From Castanea sativa (Eukaryota; Streptophyta; Magnoliopsida; Fagales; Fagaceae), in the NCBI RefSeq assembly GCF_040712315.1, contig NC_134019.1, forward strand, positions 33,699,873 through 33,763,872: 64,000 bases of DNA, written 5' to 3'. Shown piece by piece: positions 11,287 to 24,291 of the stretch. Under the pieces are notes generated by a model. The model saw only the letters and a program-made list of their open reading frames with translations, had not been told where the DNA came from and searched no databases. The position numbers and the translations under genes were made by a program. Numbering within the stretch: the stretch's first letter is position 1; every line of letters begins with the position of its first letter.

Positions 11287-12234
11287 AAATTTTATTACCT
11301 CATCAATGTTTAAATAACTTTTAAAATCCTATAACCATTGTAACTATCAATGGTGCCATAAAAAAATCTTGCAACTAAACTGAATTTTTTTTAAATATTT
11401 CTAACATAAGGATTTAAATCTCTCTCCTTTATAAAATAATAAAAAAGTCCAATAATTTAATATATAAAATAAGTACAAAGTTTGGCTACAAATTTAGTTG
11501 TAGTCTAATGTTACAATTTCTATTAATAAAATTAACATGACTACATAATTTTAAAACTAACTATTAAATTGTACGTTTTTTTATGTTTTTAACGCATATT
11601 TCAAATTTCTTACCAATCAGATGTTATTTACTATACAATCTATAAATTTATTTTTTATGCATAATTTTAGACTACAAAAAATTAAAATTAAAATATTTAA
11701 TTGATGACATAACTATTAATATTTGATCAATTTACAAGTATTAAGGATATAAGAAGAAAATATTATCTATTGGCAAATTTGCCAAAATTCAAGTTTGTTG
11801 CCAAACTTTATCTTAAAGAAAATCATTAATGAAGTGGCAAAATCAAGTACCCTTTTAAAAAGGGTTGGGTGTTTTTAAATTATTTGTTAATGAATTATGA
11901 ATCATTATTTTAGAAAAAATTTGATACTATTTTTATGAAAAATATAAAAAAAAAAACAAAAATAGTTACTTTTTCCTTTCTCATCAAATGTTTCTAAAAG
12001 TATTTTCTAAACAATTTTTTTTTTTGAGAGAAAGTATTTTCTAAACAAAACATCATTACAAAATGGAGGATGAATAATGTTTTAGAAAACTGGGAGTTAT
12101 TTTAAGAGTTATAGATCGAACCCTCCTAATCACCACATGTATAATTAAACAAAAGTGCATCCACAGGTAAGGAATTTTTCTAACTTTGTACAAAACAACG
12201 CACAGCCAGTAGTACACTCCCAAAGAATATCCTT

Positions 12235-12485
12235 CATATATTCTGTGTGCTACCACGTAAATCCAAGGTGCGCCCACACAACACGGCCACACCCCGATTT
12301 TGAACCCAAAACCAAAACAAAAGTGAACCATTTGCTTGTAACAAAAACCACAGCCTCTCTCCCTCTTTTCATTCTATATAAACCCACTTGCCTTGCTTCA
12401 CAAACTCATTCACTCAAAATACAAAAAAAGACTCCTACATACAAAGAAAGTTGTTCTCTGCGTGATTAAAGTACTCGAAACTAGC
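12235..12485 (+). promoter_or_regulatory. Promoter and 5' leader of small gene B
   Basis: TATATAAA at 12375-12382, about 104 bases before the ATG at 12486. The upstream 12235-12350 is conserved with the promoter of copy A, including CCAAGGTGCGCCCACAC. A CACGT core at 12255-12259 is present here, where copy A reads CACTT. The CCGAC core of copy A is CCGAT here. Confidence 0.6.
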
Positions 12486-12698
12486 ATGGCTGCAGTGGTG
12501 GAAACGTGGATAGGGGAGCTAGCAAAGCTTAAAGAGAAGGTTAAGGTTAAGACCCAGAAGCCCTTATTTTCAAAAGCCAAAGAAGAAGCTGTAGAAGAAA
12601 AGGAAGGTGCTACCAAGGAAGCAAGAACGGTTCAAAGAGAAAACATGTTGTCAGAAACCACAGTTTGTTTGCTTATGGACAGGTTTACTCCTTGGTGA
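12486..12698 (+). CDS. Small uncharacterised protein B, 70 residues
   Basis: Single-exon 70-residue protein, nearly identical to protein A at 1080-1292. It opens MAAVVETWIGELAKLKEKVK, has the same basic then acidic middle, and ends SETTVCLLMDRFTPW. Charged heptad-like spacing suggests a helix or short coiled coil; no targeting signal is visible. It is transcribed toward the XLG gene on the opposite strand (convergent, 1.6 kb apart). That arrangement is repeated in copy C. Probably a functional gene with a young tandem duplicate; biochemical role unknown. A signalling link with XLG is speculation based only on co-duplication. Confidence 0.75.
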   Translation: MAAVVETWIGELAKLKEKVKVKTQKPLFSKAKEEAVEEKEGATKEARTVQRENMLSETTVCLLMDRFTPW

Positions 12699-14320
12699 GG
12701 CTGATCATGAAAGTGTGGTATACCAAGGAGAGGCTGCTAGCAAAGGATGAGAAGAACCAAGATCGGAATTATGTATTTTTAATCCATATGCTTTTTTGTT
12801 TCATGGATTTTGAATGATCCTGTTTTGGCTTGTATGTACTAATAGTTTAGATTTTGTTCATAAGTTTCTTCTTGCGCTATGTAGAATGGATTACTTTTGA
12901 TGAAATCATTGATTTTCTGGTACCCGTTTCTTCTTTTTCAATTTTAAGGACGTGTTCAAATCATTTTATCATTATTACGAAGGAAAAGATGAGAAAAAGA
13001 GCGTCGGTTAAAATGGTTTGATGTGCAAGTGTGCAAAGGAGAACAATAAGTTCATTAGTGAGGAAGAGTTCATTGATTCAAGTCGATGGAATAAAAAAAT
13101 GTTGAAGAAAGACTTTAAATTAACAATAGAAGAATTGTAGAAGTAACAAAAGATGAAATTTCAATTAAGGAAGTCACCGTGAATGTAACTTAGAATAGAA
13201 TACAATGACAGCAAAAGAATACATATGATCGGTCAGGCACGATTAGTTTGATGAAGATTCATTATCAATTTCAAAATATGAGGATTAAGGCTTACTAGTA
13301 GTGGCCGTTGTTGTAGTATTATTCAATAGAATGTTATTGTTGTTGTATTATTAAATAGAAAACTGCTAAGTTGATAGTTAAATTGGTCTATTTGTGTGAT
13401 TAAAAGTGATTTTTTGAAATTATTTTTGTTATTATAAATTTGATTAGATTGTATTAATGTAGAATAATTTTTTTACCTTTGAGCTTGGTGTTAATAGACC
13501 TCCTAGTATATATCATTTTTTTTTTGATAGTTCAGATATACCAATTCTTGAAAGATTCATTCTCAAAAAAAAAAATTCTTGAAAGATACTTTAACTAATT
13601 AATATCTAAATAAAAATAATTAAACATATGAAATGTTAATTTGAAGTATTTTATAAACATATGGTCACTAATTAGAAATATCCATACTTTCTAAACAGCC
13701 GGTGGAAAAGAATTTACTTCCGCAGAATGAAGATTCCATGATATAGGAAATGCTTAAGGCACTTGTTCTTCCTCATTGGATTTTCTTTTTTCTTTCACCC
13801 TCGTAACTTTAGTGCCCACCCTTATTGTACTTGGCTATTCAGCTATGGATATTCTATAAAATCATCCAGATGAGTGAATAAGTAAGTGGACAAATTCTTA
13901 ATCAATTTTGTTCTTCACTACCTATTCCCCCTTTTTCTTCTCTTGGTGATTTATGTGCGTAGATTGGAAGATTGTGAAAGGATACATAAGCACAAACGTT
14001 GCCTCCATAATACAAAATCATCACAAGCAACACATAGGCATACAATTTCGAATATTCCTACAGATATTTGTGACCATTCTAAAATATCAAAGGGTCAGCA
14101 TTAAGGACAAATAAAAACAAATTCTTTTACTTGATAAATCTGCAAGGTCCTACAAGACTTCTATTCTAACTTTTTCAAAAGAAAAAAAAAAAACATCTAG
14201 CTTTCCTATATGTCAAAAATATCTAAACAGACTCTCTATTCTGTTCTCCTATACATGTTTTGTGTGAGTACGTAGGTACAAAATTTTGCGAAAAAAATGC
14301 TACTAGACTTACAAGTCATT
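12699..14320. other. Intergenic DNA between small gene B and XLG
   Basis: 12699-13160 matches 51297-51745 in copy C, and 14056-14320 matches about 52240-52560. The piece between (13165-14055) has no counterpart in copy C. No gene or RNA is recognised; the frame at 13886-14104 looks random. Confidence 0.5.
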
Positions 14321-16773
14321 TTAGAGCAATAAACATGCGGACCTTGCCTCACTGTCAGTAGAAGACAACTCGTAATTTAAGTAGGGTCCCTCTTCTTCAT
14401 ACCGCATGATAATCTCCCTTGCATATCTAAGAGCTTCATCTACCGTGTCATTTTCCAACCCGATTACTGGTGAAACAAACAACTTGTTATCTGTAAGAGA
14501 ACGGAAAAGTTCCTTGAACTTCATTCCTATATAGTGGGAAGCACGTTGAGCCAAAGAGGGGTAAGTGCTGTTGTGACAATTCGGGCTGACAACAGGCTTG
14601 AAGTCACGAAACCATTCACATTGTGTGAGAGGGACCTGTTCGATCTTTTCCTCAAGCAGGTCAAACTTGTTGAGAATCAAAAGGAAGTTCTTGCTCTCAA
14701 ATGTTGGATGAGTGACTATGCTTTCGAAGAGCTCTTTGCTTGCCAACATCTTGTTGGTTAAAACTCCATTACGGTCAACAGAATATTCGTCATAGTCAGT
14801 CAAGGCAACACAAAACAGGACAATATCAGTGTCATCAAACATGTCCAACCACTTGCAGTGTTCTCCTAGGCTTCTGGGATGCACTCTAATTAGTTGGTAC
14901 CTGAAAATTCTTAGAAAAACTATGGTAAGATAAATCACGAAAAAAGCTCAAGAAAATAAATGACAAACAATATTCATCACCTATAAAAATAGGGATAACA
15001 TAGCACTTTGAAAGTAAATAAAGCACTGTGTATTCCACTCTCAACGCAACTAAAACATACATAGTTTAGTGGGAAAATTAATTGATATTTTGTTTCCAAG
15101 AATATTCTCTAAGTTTCTGTCTAAGAAAAAATAAAAATGAACTAAGACAAACGAAACTAAAATTGAACCAGGTTTTTTTGTGTTTCAACATTCGACCACT
15201 CACGAAGTTTAAGTATTTGACATCAAAACTAGAGCCTTGTATTTTCAAGAACTATGAGAATGCAAGGGCAAGGATAAGCTGAAATGAAGACCATGATATC
15301 GAAGGCTGAAGTTGCAGTTCCTTGGGTTTAACGTTTTATGAATCAAGTAGCATCAATACAAGTAAGAACAGACGTTTCATTCTTATAGTTTCCTCTGTAA
15401 TGGCAGATCAGATCACAAAGACTTGTGCCTGTTAGGTACAGCTTTTTCAAATAACCTCATTTTTAACAGGCTGAAAATTAAACCGTACCAAACGGGCACA
15501 AAAAAATATATCTTCCAATATTTAAGAAGTTTTTATCTTTACCATGTCTTAGATTCTTTTGTTGATGACTAGTTCTTGGTTGAAGCTGACTAACACTGCA
15601 TTGCCCAAAACATTTTTAACAGAAATATGGTTAAAAACAGTCATGAAGAGATTTTTACCATAGTCAATCAATCTTGATAAGGAACAAGGCGTTTTTGTTC
15701 ATATATGAAATACAATGAAAAAAATGGGAGAACTGACCTCAGTGAACAATAATGCCAATAATCAGGACCCAGTAAATCATCTTGTGTTGACTTGGGAAAT
15801 GAAAATTCCATGCAAGTAGGGCTATTGGATGAGGTAATCCCGTCAGCATACAAGATGTCCATGTCAGAGGGTTCGTAATCTGTCCTAGAAATCTCGAAAG
15901 CCTGCATTTGGAAGACATATTTACAAAAAGCATAATTACAAATTTTTTTTCTTAGTAATCATAGTTGATACACTTGCCATATTCCCATCAAAATGCACAC
16001 AATCTAAAGGGCATAGTCACTACTAAAATGACCACTGGAACACTGTTAATTGTATAAATCTAAGCTTCAGAAATGAGCAAGAGTTTCTTGCATTAATTGG
16101 ATTCACATAACCTCGATTTCTAATTCTAAATATGACTGGATCAATTCAGTCAAACTGGGTGCCCTGTTCAAGTTTTTGTAATAAGTAAGAAATCTTTTCA
16201 TTAGAAATAAAAAATACCTAGTACACCGCCGGTGTACTAAAAGAGAAGTACAATCAATGCTTCCAAGTTTTTAACAAAAAAGCAGAACTAATGCTTTCAA
16301 GTTCAGCACTATATCCCCTCTAATTTTCATTTCAAACCAACAAGAAAATCCATACCCCACACAGCATCCTCTCCCTTTCCCAAAAAATTCTGCTACAACT
16401 GCAGAACTTATGAAGTACAATACAATCCTTATTCCAAACACATGATTCATACCCAATATTAGGAACAAGGGATACAAGAAAACATTAATGACCCTTGAAA
16501 CAATCAAGAATGGCTGGCAAGAATTAGCGCACCGCAAGATTACTAATGCAGCTGCTACATCTAAAAGCTGAAGGATGATGCCCTTTAAAGTAACAAAAGA
16601 ATTTATACTGTTACAAGAAAATTTATACTGTTATTCTACTTATCACTGTGAAAGAAGCTATAATTGTGAAGATTGGTAAATTCAACCAGAAATCATCAAG
16701 AACTCATCATAGGGGATTTAAATAATTAAAAAAGAAGAAAAATAAAAAACACATATTGGAGGTTTTGTCTTAG

Positions 16774-16816
<43 letters not shown>

Positions 16817-19800
16817 GAGAATAATCTCACCCGATCTAGGAAATAAGCAGCTACTCTAGGTAGCATTTGTAATTCATTCCTCCGGTTGTATGTGGCTTGA
16901 ATGGCTGCATCCTTCCACATCTCCTCAATAAAAGGTGCATATTCACAAGTAGCAGCTGGAAATATGGCTTCCGAATTATCTGACTGCAAAACTTGGAGGA
17001 GCCAATCTGAGAAAGCTCTCACTCTTGCCCCAATGGAATAGATTGTTGTATCATCAATCTGAATTGTATCCCCTGTTGAGAATAGGAAAATTTAGACTAT
17101 ACTCTAGATAAGCTAATTACCGATGTTAATATGTTCGTCCTGAAGGAAAATCTTAACAGTAATATGATAATGTAATTTGATCAACAAAAGGTACACCATA
17201 ACTTCACATGACAGGAAAGCAAAGGATTTCGAACCAATAGGAACGTCAAAAATACTTGTAAAGAGCATGGCGCTAATCCACCACAATAGAACTGGTCTTG
17301 AGCTGTTTAAATAATTAGCCATTTGGACAGATTATTTTGGAAAACCTCAAGTGATCAGTATTATACACATAAAAATCACAACAAAGGCATTAGGAATTTG
17401 TCAGCTACATGCAGTAAAAGGTAATCTAAACACAAATTTTGTATTTGACCTTTATTTCCCTTAAATTGTTCAAGATGTAACTAGAGGGAAAGTACACATG
17501 CTACTAAGATACAAACCTCCCCATTGCTGGATCCTAGACTATTACCGAAGTGTTCGACTACTCCCCAATTGCCAAGTAATTAAGGAACACAGAGAAATTA
17601 AAATAGATAGCTATCTCAAGATATTCTTGAGTCCATCCTTGACAAGTACTCTATGTACTTCCTCAAGGTGGAAGAATGAGAAAACAAAGAATAAGATTTT
17701 TTTTTGGAATAATTGGAAAAGTCCAGTGATCAACCACTAGGCTTCTATAGTACAGGATGGTCAAGATGTGGTTCTGTTAAAATGGGGATTCAAAGAATCC
17801 AATTCATGTAGCTATGCAAATATTTCCCACTAGTCATGTTGTTACAGAAACAGTAGGGGAAAATAAATGTCCCAAATAAAAATAATAATTAATAATACAC
17901 AAGTTGTTTCCTCTTTATTACTAGAAAAGCTCTGTGAGACAGAACTCTAGAAGAACAGGCAGAAGGACTTAAATGCTTTTATGGTCACTGTTAGAATGAT
18001 AGTTATGTGCCCAAATTTACCATTTTCAAACAACTTAAGCTTTTAGACAAGAGGTAGTTTATCATTGTATCATAGTAAGTGATCACAAGTTCGAATCTTG
18101 TCTCCACTCTTTCTCCCATTCAAAAATTTAAAAATCCCATGTATTGGACCCTGCTTAAGGGGAGTTTGGGTCCATATGCGAGGGGAGTATTAAAATAAAG
18201 GCCTGTTAGCTTCAGGCTCATCAACATGCTGGACCACAACCGGGCAGGAACCCTCCATTCCGCCTGAAACCTGACCTCAAAATCGATCTATTTTAAGTGA
18301 TTAAATTCACCCTTTATAATAGTTTAAGCTTTTGGGATAATTGATAATTCATCAGTGACAGTAGACAAAGATGAAACTCCGGCAGCAAAGCAGCAAAGTC
18401 ACGAGATTCATAAAATAATTGAAAATATTGATCTTGTTGTAGGGAAAAACACAGAATAGAATCTCACAGAAGAGACCATAGTATAGATTCTGAAGACTAG
18501 AACATAATGAAGGAGAAAGTAATGATAAAAATGTTTTCTGATCATCCCTGCCACCATCATCATCCAAAACCTGATCCCAACTGTTTAGTAACTAAATGCA
18601 TGGATCCTGTGTTACATTTAGAGAACTTTACAAAGGTAAGAAAAAATAATTCAAGTTGTGTGTGTGAGCACATGAGCATTCAGTTAATTGTTGCATACTA
18701 TAAAATACTATCTAAGCATATTGAAAAATGAAAACTAACTTTTATGCATTTTCAACATACCCTTAACATAATTCTTATAGATCAATTGACAAAACAAAAT
18801 TAGCATATAAGCTCTATAAAAGAGAAAATTAAGTAGAATCAACTCTTATCATACCTGAAGGTCCAGACTTATCGATAACACATCTTTTCCTCTTCTCAAG
18901 CAAACTTTCTTCTTCAAATTGTTCTCGTCCCTCAAGAAGTATTCCGAGATATCCAAATAACTTTCTTTGGATAAAAAACTTGATAGTTTGGCGCTCATCT
19001 TCAGAGAAAGGAATACCATACAGAATCTTAGCCTGATGTAAACAAAAACAGTGTTTCCAGTGTCATCAAAAATTAAAACACCATTTAACAATACAAATGA
19101 ATGTCAAGGTTTAGCTGTATCAAAACCACATTTTCAGTATCGGTGTTTTTAACACCACTAGAGAAATTATTAGTTATCATCATGTTTCCTGCATTAGTTA
19201 ATTGACTTTATGGAAAAGTATACATAAAAAGAATATGAATAAAACACAATAAGATTTAATACTAGTTTATGGTAACATATAATCCTCAGACAGAGAGAGA
19301 GAAATTACTGCCACGATACACTAATCTAACCTTTGCCATCACATTTCACAAGGATTTCAACATAATTATAAAATTGGTTGAGTATTAAGGGTAAAGAACT
19401 AAGCTATATGAGATGTTCACCAAAGTTTAATTTACCGTAAATGAATATTTTACCTGTTTATATATCGTACTTGTGCCAGATTTGTCACAACCAACTAAAA
19501 GAAATTTATGAATAGATTTCTGTGCAAGGTTGTCTCGGATTTCTCCATTCACTTCTTTCCCTGAAGGATTTTCAGAACCAGGAGGAACTGGAAGAGACAA
19601 GACTGCGCAAACCAGCTTTGTTATAGCCTGTAAAGAGAGAGAATTTGCACAATTATTTAAGTATAATAAGTAAGATGAACTAGGTAAAACAAGCATGCCA
19701 ATGCTCATCACTATGCAAACTTACCTTGTCCCATATTTTACTCTTTTCTTTCTTATTCGCCTCTTCCTCATATGTCCCGTCTTCACTCACCCAAAGGTGA

Positions 19801-20600
19801 GGCTCTCCTTCACAATGCACCCCAGCTGACTGTAAAAATTTATAAGAATAGCATTGATCTTACATGTTTAAAAAGCTCACTACAATCCAAAACAACCAGA
19901 CTGAAATGAATTGAGCACACCAACCTTTAGCATCCAAAGCTCTTCTTTAGTTATCTCCCTGCTGTTTATTAATACTTTTGCGTTTCCGTTGCTAGCATTC
20001 GTCTTGATGGGGCCCCCAACATTTAGCTGGGAGGTAATGATCTGGGAAGGCTTTTGTCCTTCCTGTTCATTCAAACCACAACAATTATTCCATTATGGCG
20101 GAATAGAAAAAAAGAAGATAATATATAAAATGAACTAGTAGATTTTTGGTGCTCACCTTTCCCCAGAAACCAGAATATTTGTCATACCAATAGTATCCTG
20201 GTCTCAGCTTTTTTGGTGGGTATTTGCAGTTTCGTAATTGGAAGAGCTCATCTTTGCTAAGGGTCTCACCATTCACAAAAACAAGCTCTGGTGGCACCTG
20301 ATTCACTTCACATAGCATCTCAGAATTCATTATATTCTTAACTTCCAAATCAGTTAGCAGCCTCTTGAGCAACCTAGAACACTTCCCCAACTTCCCTCGC
20401 CTAGCCTCACGAATCCTAAAACCAATGCAAGTAACGCATTTCCTTCCTTCTGGCATTGACCCCATGGCTCTCAGCACACAGTCATAACAATACTTGGCTC
20501 CACAAACGATGCAACCCTCCTTCTCCATGAACCGGTCTCCCTTGAAACATCGATAGCATACCCCTTTCTTCATCCTCAGAATCACCAATTTCCTCAAGAA
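14321..20600 (-). CDS. XLG: Extra-large G-protein alpha-like (XLG), 5'-truncated, 8 exons
   Basis: XLGs are plant Galpha-like proteins that pair with Gbeta-gamma and bind GTP. Exons in coding order: about 20590-20157, 20062-19925, 19829-19725, 19627-19454, 19032-18855, 17072-16831, 15901-15738, 14900-14321. All have GT..AG borders and compatible phases. Exon 1 holds the Cys-rich zinc-like region ([22 protein letters not shown]) and ends before [14 protein letters not shown]. Exon 4 has the P-loop-like [13 protein letters not shown]. Exon 8 has [16 protein letters not shown] and NKFD, the guanine-specificity motif. About 670 residues are covered against roughly 850-900 in the family: the N-terminal 200 or so are missing. 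Just upstream, EEIGDSEDE is in another frame (shift at an A/G run near 20570) and behind a TAG at about 20635. Either a truncated gene or a pseudogene with an intact Galpha half. Confidence 0.85.
16150..16260 (-). repeat. Retroelement-like fragment in an XLG intron
   Basis: The piece ends with an A-rich stretch and the near-palindrome AGTACACCGCCGGTGTACT (16219-16237). The matching place in copy C (54300-54380) is longer and includes TTTTTGATAAGTAAC. This looks like the reverse complement of a plant LINE or SINE tail. It predates the duplication because both copies have it. Confidence 0.35.
16779..16812. repeat. (GA)17 microsatellite near an XLG splice donor
   Basis: The tract begins about 20 bases inside the intron after exon 6 of XLG (donor at 16830). 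On the transcribed strand it is a CT run close to the donor. Confidence 0.85.
18020..18320 (+). repeat. SINE-like element in an XLG intron
   Basis: A tRNA-like head (box-B-like AGTTCGAATCTTGTC near 18090) is followed by about 200 bases of unrelated body. A second partial head, TTTAAGCTTTTGGGATAA, begins at about 18323 and resembles the first at about 18032. The structure fits a tRNA-derived SINE, possibly a tandem or nested pair. Confidence 0.45.
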
Positions 20601-20861
20601 TTACCACTTCAGCCGATTCGAAGTCACAATTGATCTAACTTGCACAGGTACCGGGTACTGGTACAATACACGAAACATCTCGAAATCCAAAAACTAATTA
20701 ATATTTATTTTCAGATATATTTAATTTTTTTTTTTGGACATAATTTTCGCTTAAGTCACAAGACACACAATATTATATTATTAAATGAGATTAAATTTGG
20801 GGGTAAAACTAAAACCCCAAGTTTTACGTCCTATAATTCTAGAAGCGTATTACATCCACAT

Positions 20862-21000
20862 CAATTTTACAACAAATCATAAGTGGTTAGTTGTTATTGA
20901 TTCAAATTTGAAAATAACACTAGGATTACTTTTTTGCCTCAACAATAACAACTAGTAACAACCTACCACTTAGAATTCATTGTAAAAATGTTGTGAAAAT
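20862..21000. mobile_element. MITE related to the one at 1985-2910
   Basis: Inverted arms built on TTTTACAACAAATCATAAG and its complement near 20960-20995, with an inner GTGGTTAGTTGTTATT shared with 2015-2040. Short and non-coding, it represents the uninterrupted form of the element split by the solo LTR. Confidence 0.6.
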
Positions 21001-21536
21001 ATCATTTCTCATAATTCTAACATGTCACATTATCATATCACATATTAAAGAATTAATACAACCACACCAAATCAATTTGAATACTCATCAGAAAAGTCAA
21101 CCTAACTGAGAGTTTATTGAAATTTTATTAAGTGTGGAAGGATATTATTGAGTATGTTGTAAGTAAAAAACTAATATGACAATCTCTTATTTAATAGTGT
21201 AAAACATAGGATTTACACTATATTCTTACCAAATTTGGACTCTATACTATATATGTTTACATTGTACTAGCAATGTAAGATTTACATTGTAGACTAAATA
21301 ATTGTCCACATTTGCAAAAATAACTAACTCATTTCTAAATTATGTAACTAAGAATTTTCCATATTATATTAGTTAATACTAACAAATGTTGTCCATAATA
21401 CCTAACCCATCACAAAAGGGCTAGGATTTAAATCCTCCTAAGTCCTCCCCATCGTTGTAATTGTCGAATTATAAAATATATATATACTCATACATTGGAC
21501 ACTTAAATGTGACTTGTGAATATTTTTTTTAAAGGG

Positions 21537-21780
21537 AGAGAGAGAGAGAGAGCGAGAGAAGCGTAAATACAGTTCTTTTTTAATCTCTTTAGGATTTGTT
21601 TGGTTGGAATTGTAGAAAAGTAAAATAATAGAAAATAGGGAAGGGATAGAAAAGTAAGAGGAAAAAAGAGATTTAATTTTCTCCTGTATGTGTTTGGTTG
21701 AAGGAATAGAAAAGTGGAGACATGAAAAACTCAATTATTTGGTTGAGAAGAAAAATAAAAGGATGAAAAATAAAAAATGG
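21537..21780. repeat. (GA)n run and partial MITE with TTTGGTTGG motifs
   Basis: A short GA run (21537-21558) is followed by a purine-rich stretch repeating TTTGGTTG-type motifs and AGAAAAGTGGAG. The same motifs occur in 51755-52215. It appears to be one half of a small non-autonomous DNA element. Confidence 0.35.
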
Positions 21781-21869
21781 TATAAATTGACTCATATGCC
21801 TTTATTAAAAAAAATTACATCCAATTAAAAAAAAGCATACAATTCAAACAAAAATTCAAATCAAGTTAA

Positions 21870-24291
21870 TCTATATATATTATTATATGTATATATAAAA
21901 CTGAAACCTTTGAAACTCTCACAATTTTCCATATCAGCACAATATTTAAAAAATAAAAAATAAAGTTAAAAACACTTATCACTGAAAAAAAGAACCTGAT
22001 ACTTATCTTTAAAAAAAAAAACAAACAAAAACAAAAACAAAACAAAACCTAGCTTAACCCGATTCCTCTCTTTCAAACCTATCTTAAAATTATTTTTCAT
22101 ATAGATTGATGTTTTGTTTAACATGAATATCATGCAGAATGCACCCCTCCTCTTCCAAAAAAAATAAAGAAATTCTTTCAAAGATCATGAGTTATAACTG
22201 GACAGATCTTCATTTTGACTTTAGCTCCACATGTTCAACTCACTTATCAAAATAAAATTGTAGAAAATTTATTGCTTTCTAGAACCAAAATTTCTGCAAT
22301 TATTGACCATTCTACTTTAGTTTGACATGGCCCTGGCAGTCAACTAAAACTGCTGGTCCCCTGCAGTTTGTGCAAAGAGTCACTTCTTTGCATAAAATAT
22401 AGATTAAAGCTTCTCAGATTGTGGAAGAATATATTGCAGAGAGATAATTAGAGTCAAAGCAATTATGTTGCTACTACAATTCTTATAATTCTTTTGAATA
22501 AAAGTATGAAATTGAAACTTTGAAAGTTTTTTGCCTGTTTGTTGTTGGTGCTTCTAACTACCGGAAAATTTCATTTAGTGTTGTTTTGGTTATCATTAGT
22601 TGTCTCATGAAAGAAAAGCTTTAATCAATTTGAATATTTTTAGTGGAAACTGAGCTATGGGTTTGAATTTTTTATGATTCATATGTTAGAAATTGAGATT
22701 GGTATTGATGGTGAGATAGGTTTATATAGTAGAAAGGAGATTCATTGAATCATAATGGTCTCTAAGGTTATGAATTTGAAAGTTTAAGGGATATTGATAA
22801 GTAGGTTTGATTTTTTAATGATTAGAGTTTTGAACATAATGGTTTCTTCTATTAATGTTTCTTAAATGTTGGCTGAAAATTGGATTCCTATGGCTAGATT
22901 TCTGAATAAATATATTGCTTGAAATTCATACAGATTGTCAGATTGATTGCTGCTCATTCTCTCTCAATCGCGCACTATAGTCCGCCCCCTCAATATTTGC
23001 CTTTTATCAACGCCACCACCAAGGTTTGCTACTTTCCTCGAATTATTTTTTTTAAATTTTTCTAGCCTATTTATGTATAAAATATATGATAGTTGGCCAT
23101 CACGAAACCTTCTTGAAGGTTGTCCAAAAAGGGTTTCACTATTGGGTCTATGAATCTCTGTCAAAACTACTTAAAAAAGATGGAACTTTTCAATCAAATA
23201 TTATTGGCCTTCTCTTTAAATATTGTTGCAGCAAAGGATTGAGCACACATGCTGCTGATACAAGTCAACTTCCAAGGAATGATTTATAATTTATTGGTGA
23301 ATCTGTCAAATATCTGTGAAATTTTCACAATCACTAAATCAGTTTTGCTTCCGACCATTATGTATAACATTTTATCCTTCAAAATAGTCAGCATTCATCA
23401 TTAAATTTACTTCCAATCAATAAATAAGTTAGTTTATACCTCATTATTGCTATGAACAAAATTTTTTCAGTAGAACATCTTTGTCCAAGTTTTACTTGAG
23501 TGTACAATTTGAAAAATATTACTTTTGTTAGGTGCTCGAAGAAGTCGTCTTTCCTGTGCAGATAGAAAATCTGAATGGAATAGAATTTGTTTTCCAAATA
23601 CAACTAAATGACTATAATCTTAAGTATGGATGAGAATTCTACACTGTCAAGAAAGTTTTTGAATCTTTTGAAAATACTGACAAAGCAATTTAGCTTGATT
23701 AAATGTCAGAAGTATGTATTTTTTAATATAGCAAAATTACAAATTAGATATTTAATTTTATGTTGTAATACATTTATCAACCTGTTTTATTGTTAGGCTT
23801 ACATCAATGATACTTCAAATGAATGTAGTAGCAACTTATCAAGTGAACAAGGTGGTGATTCTACAAAGTTTCTAAAAGTTAAGGTTTAAAGCAATGTGCA
23901 ACTCACACCAACATCTGTACTCAAGGAAAACAGAAGGACATATTCAATGACTATTACAAAGCAACAAAGGAAGAAGATACAACAAAAAAAAAAAAAAACA
24001 CTTTTTAAAGTTTTTTTTTTCCAATTTATTTGAAATATTGATTAAGTAGTTCTTTAAATTTGTGTTTCATACATTTTATAAATAATTGAGGTTGTTAAAG
24101 ATTTAATTCTTCATTTTATTTTAAACTTAAGTTTGATTTCTATTTTTCATTACGTAATTTATTTATTCATATCAAAGATAAGAAACTATAAGACTGGAAT
24201 TTCAATGTACAATCAAAGAGGAAGAGAAAAAGAATAGTTTATATCATTATACACAATAGCTTTCCCGTGCATTGCACGGGTTAGCGACTAG
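21870..24291 (+). mobile_element. Helitron 1 (non-autonomous)
   Basis: The 5' end is TCTATATATA at 21870, preceded by A. The 3' end is CTAG at 24288-24291, followed by T. This is the A|T insertion and 5'-TC...CTAG-3' rule of Helitrons. A perfect hairpin CCCGTGC-ATT-GCACGGG (24264-24280) lies just before the end, spaced by TTAGCGA. The next 70 bases after the element repeat its own 5' region. No Rep/helicase domain is seen, so it depends on another element. The inside (22300-23900) is AT-rich with short open frames only. Confidence 0.75.

Larger units (their letters stand above)
4885..12780. repeat. Segmental duplication, copy B (expanded)
   Basis: Paralogous to 1-1400. Two later gains explain its size: an AT-rich block of about 1.4 kb at 5000-6390 and the LINE at 6664-11001. 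The small gene B with its promoter forms the right end. From about 12.2 kb onward, the same DNA is also paralogous to copy C (50.7-54.6 kb). Confidence 0.7.

Noticed and set aside
14534..14761. + strand open frame over XLG exon 8
   Set aside because: It is the complement of the well-supported exon and has no coding features of its own.
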